This document shows positions 8,121-19,328 of a stretch of DNA of 37,515 nucleotides, in pieces. Numbering within the stretch: position 1 is the first letter of the stretch; every line of letters starts with the position of its first letter. The DNA comes from Bacteroidota bacterium (lineage in GTDB: Bacteria > Bacteroidota > Bacteroidia > Chitinophagales > Chitinophagaceae): the NCBI GenBank assembly GCA_021824365.1, contig JAKAKY010000002.1, forward strand, positions 1-37,515, written 5' to 3'. A model generated the notes under the pieces. It saw nothing but the letters and a program-made list of their open reading frames with translations, did not search any database and was not told the origin of the DNA. The translations under genes and the position numbers were made by a program.

Positions 8121-8128
8121 TACTTTTG
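8121..8128 (+). promoter_or_regulatory. -7 promoter element of the hemA operon
   Basis: TACTTTTG is an exact TAnnTTTG match, 33 bases upstream of the hemA ATG. No TTG or TTTG occurs at the usual -33 distance; the operator palindrome lies just upstream of that position, which fits an activator-dependent promoter. Confidence 0.5.
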
Positions 8129-8161
8129 CGTTTATAAAAGGAACCATATTAAGACCAGCAG

Positions 8162-9382
8162 ATGATAAACTTATCGAATTTTTTTGCCATTGGTATTAAT
8201 TACAAAAAAACAGATGCTTCTGTAAGAGGTCTATTCGCCATTGGCCCCGACCAATATGCTGCCATTTTACAAAAAGCACACACCCTTTCTATAAAAGAAT
8301 TGGTTGTACTCAGTACCTGTAATCGTACTGAAATTTATGGCATTGCCAACCAGGCCTCCGACCTAATTAATTTACTTTGCAGTGAAACGACGGGCTCGAA
8401 AGAGGTGTTTTTAGAACGTTGCTACTTAAAAAAAGAAAAAGAAGCAGTAACACATATTTTTTCTGTTGGTGCCGGATTAGATTCGCAAATTTTGGGCGAT
8501 TATGAAATTGTTGGGCAAATGAAATTGGCCGTTAAGTTTGCAAAAGATCGTGGTTTTGTAGGTTCATTCTTAGAAAGATTATTCAACACGGTATTACAGT
8601 CTTCCAAAACCATTAAAAACCAAACCGCTTTAAGTGGTGGAACCGTCTCCGTATCTTTTGCCGCCATTCAATACTTAAAAGAGCATCTTCCTTCTATTCC
8701 GCAAAAAAACATGCTATTAATTGGCACGGGTAAGATTGGCAAAAACACCTGTAAAAATTTGATTGATTATTTAGATACCACCAATATTACACTGATTAAC
8801 AGAACCAACGAAAAAGCTGCCGAGCTGGCTGCTGAATTGGGTATTGGCTCAGCAACTTACCAAACCTTACCTGTTTTAGCTGAAAAAGCAGATGTAATTA
8901 TTGTAGCTACAAATGCAGAAGCACCTATTTTATATAAAGAAAACTTTATTCAATCGGGTAAAAAAATTCTGATTGATTTGTCTATTCCCCATAATATTCA
9001 TCCCGACACTGCTCAATTAGCGCATATTTCATTAGTAAACGTAGATGACCTAGCAAAAATTAATGATGCTACTTTACAAAAAAGACAGGCAGAAATTCCG
9101 AAAGTATTAAACATTATTCAGGAATTTGAAACTGAGTTTTTTGAGTGGTTAGACAGCAGAAAATTTGTACCCGTTATTAAAGCCGTAAAAAAGAAATTAG
9201 AAGACATGAACCACTGTGAAATGTTTAATGCTGTTTATATAGCCAACAGCCACAGTACCAATGCAGATGACGCTGTTCAAAAAGCAGTAAAAAACATGGC
9301 AGTTAAATTACGCAACAATTACAAACCGGGTTGTAATTTTATAGAAGCCATCAACGATTTTATCACCATCAGCAGTAACTGA
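8162..9382 (+). CDS. hemA: Glutamyl-tRNA reductase
   Basis: First committed enzyme of the C5 pathway: NADPH-dependent reduction of glutamyl-tRNA to glutamate-1-semialdehyde. The catalytic cysteine is Cys53 in STCNRTEIYG (residues 51-60). The second domain has the Rossmann loop LLIGTGKIGKNT near residue 187, followed by NRTNEKAAELA. The C-terminal dimerisation helix region is present and the length of 406 aa is normal. It leads the operon hemA-hemC-hemD-hemE-hemF-hemB-yciI-hemL, with hemC starting 13 bases after its stop. The upstream region holds the only convincing operator-like structure of the operon, so this is the likely control point for the whole pathway. Confidence 0.96.
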   Translation: MINLSNFFAIGINYKKTDASVRGLFAIGPDQYAAILQKAHTLSIKELVVLSTCNRTEIYGIANQASDLINLLCSETTGSKEVFLERCYLKKEKEAVTHIFSVGAGLDSQILGDYEIVGQMKLAVKFAKDRGFVGSFLERLFNTVLQSSKTIKNQTALSGGTVSVSFAAIQYLKEHLPSIPQKNMLLIGTGKIGKNTCKNLIDYLDTTNITLINRTNEKAAELAAELGIGSATYQTLPVLAEKADVIIVATNAEAPILYKENFIQSGKKILIDLSIPHNIHPDTAQLAHISLVNVDDLAKINDATLQKRQAEIPKVLNIIQEFETEFFEWLDSRKFVPVIKAVKKKLEDMNHCEMFNAVYIANSHSTNADDAVQKAVKNMAVKLRNNYKPGCNFIEAINDFITISSN

Positions 9383-9395
9383 TTTTATAGCAATC

Positions 9396-10316
9396 ATGGG
9401 AATAATTAAAATTGGAACCAGAGAGAGCCAATTAGCCGTTTGGCAGGCAACATTAGTGCAAACGCTATTAAGCAAACAACATATTCAAAGTGAATTAAAG
9501 TATATAAAAAGCGATGGCGATATTGATTTAGTTACTCCACTATATGCCCTTGGTGTACAAGGTGTATTTACCAAAACTTTAGACGCCGCTTTACTAAGCA
9601 ATAAAATTGATATTGCCGTACACTCTATGAAAGATGTGCCTACGCAATTAGCAAAAGGTATTCTTCAGGCGGCTGTTTTGCCGAGAGCATCATACCAGGA
9701 TATATTGGTTTTCAAAAAAAATACTGATTTTTTATCAGACCCGCAATCCAATGCAGTTATTGCTACCAGCAGTATCCGCCGAAAAGCACAATGGCTGCAC
9801 CGTTACCCCAACCATACTATTGAAAATTTGCGTGGTAATGTAAATACCCGTTTACAAAAAGTTGCAGACAATGAATGGCATGGAGCCATATTTGCGGCAG
9901 CAGGTTTAGAAAGAATTGCATTACGGCCTGAACAATCTATACACTTAGATTGGATGCTTCCGGCACCAGCACAAGGTGCTATTGTAATTGTATGCCGGGA
10001 AAAAGATACGGAAACCTATCAAAAAATAAATCAGTTAAACGATTTTGATACCGACCTTTGCACAAAAATTGAACGCGATTTTTTGCAAACATTAATGGGT
10101 GGCTGTTCTACACCCATCAGTGCTTTGGCTACAGTTGAAAGAGATGAAGTTTATTTGAAAGGAAATATTACCAGTCCGGATGGAAAACTTCAATTTTCAA
10201 TAGAAAAGAAGAAGCCACTTGCCCATGCCGCAACGATAGGGCTTGAAGCCGGAGCAGAACTTTTACAAACCGATGCTAAAAAGATTATAGAATCTATTCA
10301 TCATGCAAAACAATAA
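9396..10316 (+). CDS. hemC: Porphobilinogen deaminase (hydroxymethylbilane synthase)
   Basis: Polymerises four porphobilinogen units to hydroxymethylbilane using a covalently bound dipyrromethane primer. Cys237 in LMGGCSTPI is the cofactor attachment residue, and Asp80 in HSMKDVPT is the catalytic acid. The start MGIIKIGTRESQLAVWQ and the ATSSIRRKAQ and LRGNVNTRL motifs are typical. At 306 aa it has the usual length. The downstream hemD start lies inside its last 14 bases, which implies translational coupling. Confidence 0.96.
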   Translation: MGIIKIGTRESQLAVWQATLVQTLLSKQHIQSELKYIKSDGDIDLVTPLYALGVQGVFTKTLDAALLSNKIDIAVHSMKDVPTQLAKGILQAAVLPRASYQDILVFKKNTDFLSDPQSNAVIATSSIRRKAQWLHRYPNHTIENLRGNVNTRLQKVADNEWHGAIFAAAGLERIALRPEQSIHLDWMLPAPAQGAIVIVCREKDTETYQKINQLNDFDTDLCTKIERDFLQTLMGGCSTPISALATVERDEVYLKGNITSPDGKLQFSIEKKKPLAHAATIGLEAGAELLQTDAKKIIESIHHAKQ

Positions 10317-11022
10317 TACTATACCGGTTTTATGTACCCGGCCATTAGACCCCATTATTGTAAATAATACCAAAACAAAAGGTATTAGTATAGATTGTAT
10401 CCCATTTATTGAAACCAGCCCAATTGTAAACGAATCTATTTCACAAACCATTCATGAACTGGCACAAAAAAAAATTACCGCCATTTTTACCAGCATGAAT
10501 GCGGTTGATGCTGTAACCGCACATTTACCACAAATCCCTAAATGGAATATTTATTGTTTAGGTGGTATTACCAAAGAAAAGGTTATTCATTTTTTTGGCG
10601 AAAAATATTTTAAAGGCAGCGCAAAAAGTGCCGGTTTATTAGCTGAAAAAATTATTGAACACCACCCCAATCATGAATTGGTATTTTTTTGTGGAGACCA
10701 ACGTATGGATGAATTGCCGGAAACCTTAGCCGCTAACCAATTCCCAACACAACAGGTAATTGTGTACCACACCACTCAAACCCCTGTAGAGGTATCAAAA
10801 AATTATCAGGGTATTGTTTTTTTTAGCCCAAGTGCTGTACATAGTTTTTTCTCCGTAAATACCATACCGTTAGCCACCGTTTTATTTGCCATTGGTAAAA
10901 CCACAGCAGCCACCATACAAACCTATGTTCAAAACAAAATAATTACCAGTGAATGGCCCGGAAAAGAACAAATGATAGATGTAGTGATGAATTATTTTAA
11001 ACCGATTAATATTAAAATATGA
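10303..11022 (+). CDS. hemD: Uroporphyrinogen-III synthase
   Basis: Closes hydroxymethylbilane to uroporphyrinogen III with inversion of ring D. HemD proteins diverge strongly and this one is recognised by its two-lobed layout ([10 protein letters not shown] in the first lobe, [14 protein letters not shown] in the second), by length (239 aa) and by its place between hemC and hemE. It overlaps hemC by 14 bases and hemE by 4 bases (ATGA). Beyond context, sequence similarity alone would give a weaker call. Confidence 0.88.
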   Translation: MQNNNTIPVLCTRPLDPIIVNNTKTKGISIDCIPFIETSPIVNESISQTIHELAQKKITAIFTSMNAVDAVTAHLPQIPKWNIYCLGGITKEKVIHFFGEKYFKGSAKSAGLLAEKIIEHHPNHELVFFCGDQRMDELPETLAANQFPTQQVIVYHTTQTPVEVSKNYQGIVFFSPSAVHSFFSVNTIPLATVLFAIGKTTAATIQTYVQNKIITSEWPGKEQMIDVVMNYFKPINIKI

Positions 11023-12059
11023 GTGAATTAAAAAATGATTTAATTTTAAAAACATTAAAAGGCGAAAAAACGGAACGTACCCCTGTTTGGATGATGCGGC
11101 AGGCCGGCAGGTATTTACCACAATACATGGAACTGAGAAATAAATACGGTTTTTTTGAACGTTGCCAAACACCCGAATTAGCCTGCCAAATTACATTACA
11201 ACCTGTTGATATAATTGGCGTTGATGCAGCTATATTGTTTTCTGATATTTTGGTAGTACCCCAAGCTATGGGTCTTGAAGTGCAATTAATTGAAAGTAAA
11301 GGCCCGGTTTTACCCAATCCTATTCAAACGGCCAACGATTTAACCCGCATTCGTGTACCTGATATACAAGAAACCTTAGGATATGTTTGTGAAGCCATTC
11401 AACTGATAAAAAAAGAACTCAATGGCCGGGTACCCCTAATTGGTTTTGCCGGTGCACCCTGGACGGTTCTTTGCTATATGGTTCAGGGGAAGGGGTCTAA
11501 AACATTTGATGAAGCCAAAGCATTTTGTTACCAACAACCCGAATTGGCACACCAGTTATTACAAATGATTACCGATACCACCATTGCTTATCTGCAAGCT
11601 CAAGTAGCTGCCGGTGCCGATACGGTGCAAATATTTGATAGCTGGGGCGGCTTATTGAGTAAAGAAGATTTTGAAACCATTTCATTACCCTATATTCAAC
11701 AAATTGTTGCAGCCATAAAACCCCATGCCCCGGTAATTGTTTTTGCCAAAGGCGCCTGGTACAGCTTAGCTGAAATGGCGCAAACAGGGGCAGCTGCACT
11801 GGGTATTGACTGGTGTACACCACCCGAATTAGCACGACAATTTGCCGGCAGGAACATTGCCTTACAAGGTAATTTCGATCCTGCAAAACTACTATCGCCC
11901 ATACCGGTTATTAAAAAAGAAGTGAAAGCCATGTTACAGGCTTTTGGAGGCCAACAATATATTGCTAATTTAGGACATGGCATTTTACCCAATGTGCCGG
12001 TTGACCATGCAAAAGTATTTGTTGATACGGTTAAAGAATGGCACCCAACCTTTAATTGA
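11019..12059 (+). CDS. hemE: Uroporphyrinogen decarboxylase
   Basis: Decarboxylates the four acetate side chains of uroporphyrinogen III to give coproporphyrinogen III, without a cofactor. The family signature [15 protein letters not shown] is at residues 20-34 and supplies the substrate-binding arginines. [14 protein letters not shown] carries the conserved Asp, and [16 protein letters not shown] is the second signature. At 346 aa it has the normal length. It overlaps hemD by 4 bases, and hemF starts on the base after its stop codon. Confidence 0.97.
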   Translation: MSELKNDLILKTLKGEKTERTPVWMMRQAGRYLPQYMELRNKYGFFERCQTPELACQITLQPVDIIGVDAAILFSDILVVPQAMGLEVQLIESKGPVLPNPIQTANDLTRIRVPDIQETLGYVCEAIQLIKKELNGRVPLIGFAGAPWTVLCYMVQGKGSKTFDEAKAFCYQQPELAHQLLQMITDTTIAYLQAQVAAGADTVQIFDSWGGLLSKEDFETISLPYIQQIVAAIKPHAPVIVFAKGAWYSLAEMAQTGAAALGIDWCTPPELARQFAGRNIALQGNFDPAKLLSPIPVIKKEVKAMLQAFGGQQYIANLGHGILPNVPVDHAKVFVDTVKEWHPTFN

Positions 12060-13070
12060 ATGCAAATGGAAACAGATTTTTTACCAAATACTACCACAAA
12101 AACATTTCGAGAAGAATGGATACAATATACTCATACCCTTCAGGATACAATATGCAATGCACTTGAGTTGGCAGATGGCAACGCTGTTTTTATACAAGAT
12201 GAATGGCAACGTAAGCCCGATGGTACCGGTGGCGGTGGAAAAACGAGAGTAATAGCCAATGGAAATATTTTTGAAAAAGGTGGAGTAAATACCTCTGTAG
12301 TATATGGCACCGTTAGTGAACCCATGCGTAAACAATTACAAATGGATGGCGATGAATGGCTTGCCTGCGGTTTAAGCTTAGTGATTCATCCTTATAATCC
12401 ATTTGTACCTACCATACATTGCAATTACAGATATTTTGAATTGTATGCCAATAATGAAGTAATTAACCGATGGTTTGGCGGTGGAACTGACCTTACACCT
12501 TATTACCTGGTTACCGAAGATGCCATTCATTTTCATCAAACATACAAAAACACCTGCGATCAGTTTGATACTACATTCTATCCATTATTTAAAACATCCT
12601 GCGATAATTATTTCGTAAACACACACCGTAACAATGAACGGAGAGGCATTGGCGGCATATTTTATGACCACCAAAAACCAACGCCGGAAAAAGATGAACA
12701 ATTTTGGCTGAATTTAGCAAAAGCTTGTGGTCAGGCATTTTTAGATGCATATTTGCCCATTGTAGAAAAAAGAAAAAACACATCATTTACCGAACAGCAC
12801 AAATACTGGCAGGAAATAAGGCGTGGCCGTTATGTTGAATTTAATTTATTACACGACCGCGGTACCATATTTGGCTTAAAAACCAATGGAAGAACCGAAA
12901 GTATATTAATGAGCCTGCCTCCTACTGTTCGTTTTAACTATAATTACCAACCCGAAGCAGGAACCCCTGAAGCCATTTTATTAGATGCCTGTATGCATCC
13001 AAGAGACTGGCTCAAAGAATATCAACCCATTACCGTTGATGAATGGATGCAAAAAACCAATCAATGTTAA
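12060..13070 (+). CDS. hemF: Oxygen-dependent coproporphyrinogen III oxidase
   Basis: Aerobic oxidative decarboxylation of coproporphyrinogen III to protoporphyrinogen IX. Typical motifs are GGGGKTRVI, WFGGGTDLTPYY, ERRGIGGIFYD, RRGRYVEFNLLHDRGT.FGL and ESILMSLPP. At 336 aa it is a little longer than the roughly 300 aa of E. coli HemF. Two in-frame ATGs are possible, 12060 and 12066; the first directly abuts the hemE stop and suits coupled translation. The organism thus holds both the oxygen-dependent (HemF) and the oxygen-independent (HemN) enzyme for this step, which suggests growth over a range of oxygen tensions. Confidence 0.97.
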   Translation: MQMETDFLPNTTTKTFREEWIQYTHTLQDTICNALELADGNAVFIQDEWQRKPDGTGGGGKTRVIANGNIFEKGGVNTSVVYGTVSEPMRKQLQMDGDEWLACGLSLVIHPYNPFVPTIHCNYRYFELYANNEVINRWFGGGTDLTPYYLVTEDAIHFHQTYKNTCDQFDTTFYPLFKTSCDNYFVNTHRNNERRGIGGIFYDHQKPTPEKDEQFWLNLAKACGQAFLDAYLPIVEKRKNTSFTEQHKYWQEIRRGRYVEFNLLHDRGTIFGLKTNGRTESILMSLPPTVRFNYNYQPEAGTPEAILLDACMHPRDWLKEYQPITVDEWMQKTNQC

Positions 13071-13073
13071 TGA

Positions 13074-14066
<993 letters not shown>

Positions 14067-14102
14067 CATGCACATTTTATTGTTTCATTTAAATGTATTT
14101 GT

Positions 14103-14399
14103 ATGTATATTATAGATATAATCTACAAAGTATCCACAACCCTGATTGACCAGCATATGGAAGCACATATTGCTTTTCTGGAAAAACATTATCATTCCGG
14201 CAATTTTATTGCCTCCGGCAAAAAAGAACCTCGCACCGGCGGAATTATTTTAGCCATTGCAGAAAACAAAAAAATAATCGAACAAATCATGGCTCAGGAT
14301 CCATTTTATATAAACCAATTGGCTGATTGGAACATAATAGAATTTAAACCTACTAAATCAATAAAAGCATTTACTGCTTTACTGGAAGGATGTGCATAA
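14103..14399 (+). CDS. YciI-like protein inserted in the heme operon
   Basis: Small cytoplasmic protein of 98 aa with the ferredoxin-like YciI/YCII fold: HMEAHIAFLEKHYHSGNFIASG and RTGGIILA are the typical helix and strand segments, and the C-terminal DPFYINQLADW motif is also typical. Members are diverse and a dehydrochlorinase-like or binding role is known only for a few. It sits between hemB and hemL in the same direction, 36 bases after hemB and 41 bases before hemL, so it is co-transcribed with the heme genes. That suggests a link to tetrapyrrole intermediates, but no function can be assigned. Confidence 0.8.
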   Translation: MYIIDIIYKVSTTLIDQHMEAHIAFLEKHYHSGNFIASGKKEPRTGGIILAIAENKKIIEQIMAQDPFYINQLADWNIIEFKPTKSIKAFTALLEGCA

Positions 14400-14440
14400 C
14401 CCAATATGGTGGCAATAACTAATTATAAATTATCATTTTT

Positions 14441-15730
14441 ATGCAGATAGAAAACAGTCGGCGTTTATTTGAACGTGCACAACAAACCATACCCGGTGGT
14501 GTCAACTCTCCGGTAAGGGCTTTTAAAAGTGTGGGAGGTACGCCTTTATTTATCAAAAAAGCAAAAGGCGCCTATCTGTTTGATGAAGACAATCATCAGT
14601 ATATTGATTACATTGCTTCATGGGGGCCCATGATATTAGGACATGCTTATGATCCGGTTATCAAAGCCATACAAGAAAAAGCTGCAGACTCAACTTCGTT
14701 TGGCACACCTACTGCATTAGAAATTGAAATGGCCGAACTGATTACATGTATGGCACCGAATGTTGATTTAATTAGAATGGTGAGCAGCGGTACAGAAGCC
14801 TGCATGAGTGCACTCCGGTTAGCCAGAGGGTATACCGGCAAAAATAAATTCATCAAATTTGAAGGGAATTATCACGGACACGCAGATGCATTTTTAGTGA
14901 AAGCAGGAAGCGGTGTAGCCACTTTCGATATTCAAACTGTAGCGGGTATCCCTGCAGGGGTAAGTGCCGATACCTTAACCTGCGCTTACAACGATTTAAA
15001 TGCCGTAGAAAAATTAGTAGCGGCACATCCCAATGAAATAGCCGCCATTATTGTTGAACCTGTTGCAGGTAATATGGGCTGCATTATTCCTGAAAACGGA
15101 TTCCTGGAAGGCTTACGAAAAATTTGTACCCATAACCATATTATACTCATTTTTGATGAAGTAATGACCGGATTCAGGCTGGCAGCAGGTGGTGCACAAG
15201 AACGGTTAAGCATTGACGCCGACCTGATTACATATGGAAAAGTAATTGGAGCCGGAATGCCGGTAGGTGCATTTGGTGGTAAAAAAGAAATGATGCAACA
15301 TATTGCCCCATTAGGAAATGTATATCAGGCAGGTACTTTAAGCGGCAATCCAATTGCCATGATTGCAGGCTACACTTTATTGAATGAATTGAAGAACAAT
15401 CCTTCCATTTATCAGGAATTAGATGATAAAACCGCCTATTTACATAATGGACTATATCAAGTATTTACAGCGGCTAACATACCATTTACCATAAACCGTT
15501 TGGGCTCTATGATTAGCGTACATTTTAGCAGTGTACCTGTTACCAATTTTGGAACAGCCGCAGCAGCCAATAACAACCTGTTTAAGCAATACTTTCATGC
15601 CATGCTTAAAAGAGGCATTTATTTACCCCCCTCACCATTTGAAAGTTGGTTTTTGAATAATGCGCTCACTTACGCCGATTTAGATGCTACTATTCAGGCC
15701 AGCAAAGAAAGTTTACAGGAATTAGTGTAA
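14441..15730 (+). CDS. hemL: Glutamate-1-semialdehyde 2,1-aminomutase
   Basis: PLP enzyme that converts glutamate-1-semialdehyde to 5-aminolevulinate, the step after HemA. The PLP lysine is Lys267 in [18 protein letters not shown]. Also typical are [17 protein letters not shown] at the N-terminus, [26 protein letters not shown] and [10 protein letters not shown]. Length 429 aa is normal. It is the last gene of the operon and a strong hairpin terminator follows at 15745. HemA and HemL, which share an unstable intermediate, are encoded at opposite ends of the transcript. Confidence 0.97.
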   Translation: MQIENSRRLFERAQQTIPGGVNSPVRAFKSVGGTPLFIKKAKGAYLFDEDNHQYIDYIASWGPMILGHAYDPVIKAIQEKAADSTSFGTPTALEIEMAELITCMAPNVDLIRMVSSGTEACMSALRLARGYTGKNKFIKFEGNYHGHADAFLVKAGSGVATFDIQTVAGIPAGVSADTLTCAYNDLNAVEKLVAAHPNEIAAIIVEPVAGNMGCIIPENGFLEGLRKICTHNHIILIFDEVMTGFRLAAGGAQERLSIDADLITYGKVIGAGMPVGAFGGKKEMMQHIAPLGNVYQAGTLSGNPIAMIAGYTLLNELKNNPSIYQELDDKTAYLHNGLYQVFTAANIPFTINRLGSMISVHFSSVPVTNFGTAAAANNNLFKQYFHAMLKRGIYLPPSPFESWFLNNALTYADLDATIQASKESLQELV

Positions 15731-15744
15731 CTGAAAAACTATAA

Positions 15745-15776
15745 AAAAAGCAATCCTGAAAAATGGATTGCTTTTT
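15745..15776. terminator. Bidirectional terminator between hemL and the araC-type gene
   Basis: A 12-bp perfect stem, AAAAAGCAATCC paired with GGATTGCTTTTT, encloses an 8-base loop. A T-rich run follows on both strands, so it can end both the heme operon and the convergent regulator transcript. Confidence 0.9.
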
Positions 15777-15798
15777 CATTAAAACAGGGGTATATCAT

Positions 15799-16722
15799 TT
15801 ACTTTAATAAATCACAAGGTTTTAAACCGGTATGTTTTTTAAAAGCAGCAGAAAAATGCGAAATAGAAGAATAGCCCAACAAAGCTGAAACATCCGTTAC
15901 GCTTAATCCTTTTTCGTATAAAAGGTATTTAGCATGTTCCATTCTTTGCTGCTGATAAAAATCAAAAATGGTGGTGCCAAAAATTTCTTTAAACCCTTTT
16001 TTCAGGTAGCATTCATTCATGGCTACTTTACGACTTAATTCTTTAATCGTAACAGGATTTCCAATATGTTGCAATAAAAGATCACGTGCCTGATAAATTT
16101 GTTCCTTACTGCGTTGATCCGATAAAAACTTACAGGAAAAACCTTCCTCTTTTTCGTCCACCAAACAATCTAAGCTATACAACAACAATTCATGAATTTT
16201 GGCATTCACAAATATATTTTCCAAAGCTCCTATATAACTGTGGTTTAATAAACCATCCAGAATATTTCGCTTCTTATTACAAACGGTAAAAATTTTTGTA
16301 AAGGCATGCGGATGTTTAAAAGCCAAAACCTCATCTTTCCGGTTGTTTAACTTTACATTATGAGTGAACTGATACAAAAAGCCGGCAGTAAAATGAAAAG
16401 TAAATACATCTACTGTTTGAATTTTACCATCACAATTTTCGGTAGGTAATTGTTGACAAAATGAACAGCTTCTTTCTTCACAATAACGATTACCGGTTGT
16501 ACAAAATCTTAATTCCAGATAATTTTTTTCGGGCTTTACCTCATCGTAATGATATACCATCATACCCGTATCTTCAGCTACCCAGGGGTGTTGTGCATAA
16601 TATCTTCTAATATCATATTGAATTGAACCCGGAATATGCTGCGCTTTCTGGTACAATAAATTCATACTTGGCTCTATGCCATTTTTGTGCGCCACCTTCA
16701 ATATATCTAAAATCTGCATCAT
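15799..16722 (-). CDS. AraC-family regulator with cysteine-rich sensor region
   Basis: Transcription regulator of 307 aa. The C-terminal ~100 residues form the double helix-turn-helix AraC domain (TIKELSRKVAMNECYLKKGF, then GLSVTDVSALLGYSSISHF and a final FKKHTGLKP). The N-terminal part is not a recognisable sugar-binding cupin and contains five closely set cysteines, Cys74, Cys81, Cys86, Cys89 and Cys97, in the segment FCTTGNRYCEERSCSFCQQ and beyond. That spacing could hold an iron-sulfur cluster, heme or zinc. It lies convergent with and directly after the heme operon, and its promoter carries TGAC repeats phased like those at hemA, so it is the best local candidate for a heme pathway regulator and possible autoregulator. 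The target is inference. Confidence 0.88.
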   Translation of the reverse strand: MMQILDILKVAHKNGIEPSMNLLYQKAQHIPGSIQYDIRRYYAQHPWVAEDTGMMVYHYDEVKPEKNYLELRFCTTGNRYCEERSCSFCQQLPTENCDGKIQTVDVFTFHFTAGFLYQFTHNVKLNNRKDEVLAFKHPHAFTKIFTVCNKKRNILDGLLNHSYIGALENIFVNAKIHELLLYSLDCLVDEKEEGFSCKFLSDQRSKEQIYQARDLLLQHIGNPVTIKELSRKVAMNECYLKKGFKEIFGTTIFDFYQQQRMEHAKYLLYEKGLSVTDVSALLGYSSISHFSAAFKKHTGLKPCDLLK

Positions 16723-16729
16723 ATTATTG

Positions 16730-16737
16730 CAAAAGTA
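16730..16737 (-). promoter_or_regulatory. -7 promoter element of the araC-type gene
   Basis: Minus strand TACTTTTG, an exact TAnnTTTG match and the same octamer as at hemA, 7 bases before the ATG, so the leader would be very short or absent. Confidence 0.45.
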
Positions 16738-16758
16738 TGTATATACATTGAAAATTCA

Positions 16759-16773
16759 GTCACAAAACTGTCA
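16759..16773 (-). promoter_or_regulatory. TGAC pair with 11-bp spacing before the araC-type gene
   Basis: On the minus strand TGAC lies at 16773-16770 and 16762-16759. Their last bases are 33 and 22 bp before the start of the TACTTTTG box. The hemA repeats end 55, 44 and 33 bp before the identical box, so both promoters share the same 11-bp register. Possible autoregulatory site. Confidence 0.4.
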
Positions 16774-16802
16774 AACGATGCTTTCAATAAAAAGCTGACA
16801 TT

Positions 16803-16818
16803 TTGATCATTTTATCAA
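16803..16818. repeat. Inverted repeat TTGAT-N6-ATCAA between araC-type gene and gyrB
   Basis: A perfect 5-bp inverted repeat with a 6-bp spacer and FNR-like arms (the FNR spacer is 4). It is 145 bp from the gyrB start and 81 bp from the araC-type start. It could be an operator or chance in AT-rich DNA. Confidence 0.25.
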
Positions 16819-16909
16819 CAAAAAAGCTACTTGCAGCTACTATCTAAAACTAAGAGGCAAATAGTGGATAAATACCTGCGTTTTATAGCATTTTAGGCTT
16901 TAAATTCGT

Positions 16910-16917
16910 TATCTTCG
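16910..16917 (+). promoter_or_regulatory. Possible -7 promoter element of gyrB
   Basis: TATCTTCG differs from TAnnTTTG by one base and lies 46 bases before the gyrB ATG. The TTCG variant also occurs before ileS. Confidence 0.35.
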
Positions 16918-16957
16918 CCCACCCCCGAAATATTCGCATAAACACAATAGTCATTAG

Positions 16958-18943
<1,986 letters not shown>

Positions 18944-18990
18944 ATTGGTGTTTTTTATAAAATATTGCGTGTTTTAAGCGCTAACAAGTT

Positions 18991-19021
18991 TCACAAACCA
19001 AAAAATAATTGTAGTTTGTGA
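18991..19021. repeat. Inverted repeat after gyrB
   Basis: TCACAAAC (18991-18998) and GTTTGTGA (19014-19021) form a perfect 8-bp inverted repeat around a 15-base AT-rich spacer. It is not followed by a T run, so it looks more like an operator or leader structure of the downstream small gene than a terminator. Confidence 0.4.
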
Positions 19022-19050
19022 TAGCAGAAACAAAACTTATTTACTCATCC

Positions 19051-19069
19051 ATTCTCATTTTTTGAGAAT
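19051..19069 (+). promoter_or_regulatory. Leader hairpin before the small degenerate zinc-ribbon gene
   Basis: ATTCTCA and TGAGAAT pair perfectly (7 bp) around a five-T loop, ending 16 bases before the ATG at 19086. It could shape translation initiation or mRNA stability. Confidence 0.35.
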
Positions 19070-19085
19070 ACTAAAACAAAAAACA

Positions 19086-19292
19086 ATGGATACTTCTAAA
19101 ATGATTAAAGCATATTGCTTAAAAACAAAAGAAAAAAATGTTCCGATGCACGATGCCGTAATTACTAAAACTGCCAGAGGTGGCTACATGGCCAGCGGCA
19201 ATGATGGTAAAGGCAATAAAATGGCTGCCATATTGAGTGAGGCAAAAGCTTTACAAGCTATTGCAGATGGTGTTGCTAAAAAAGGATTTTAG
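19086..19292 (+). CDS. Small protein resembling a zinc ribbon (DUF5679-like) without its cysteines
   Basis: The product is 68 aa, starting at the ATG at 19086 (MDTSKMIKAYC) rather than at an upstream in-frame TTG at 19062 that would sit inside a leader hairpin. The middle, AYCLKTKEKNVPMHDAVITK then GGYMASG and GNKMAAI, resembles from memory the DUF5679 zinc-ribbon family (pattern YCxxC ... GxCxxCGxKM). Only the first cysteine (Cys11) is kept; the other three ligand positions would be Thr14, Asn39 and Lys42. The C-terminal SEAKALQAIADGVAKKGF is a short amphipathic helix. A clear terminator follows, so it is a single-gene unit after gyrB. The protein is basic, and nucleic acid binding is possible. 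Gene is likely real; family link is tentative. Confidence 0.75.
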   Translation: MDTSKMIKAYCLKTKEKNVPMHDAVITKTARGGYMASGNDGKGNKMAAILSEAKALQAIADGVAKKGF

Positions 19293-19328
19293 TACTATTA
19301 AAAATTACATTACTCTTTACATAAAAGG

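Noticed and set aside
11696-12097. 133-residue minus-strand open frame across hemE and hemF
   Set aside because: Antisense to two intact conserved genes and crosses their junction; no family features.
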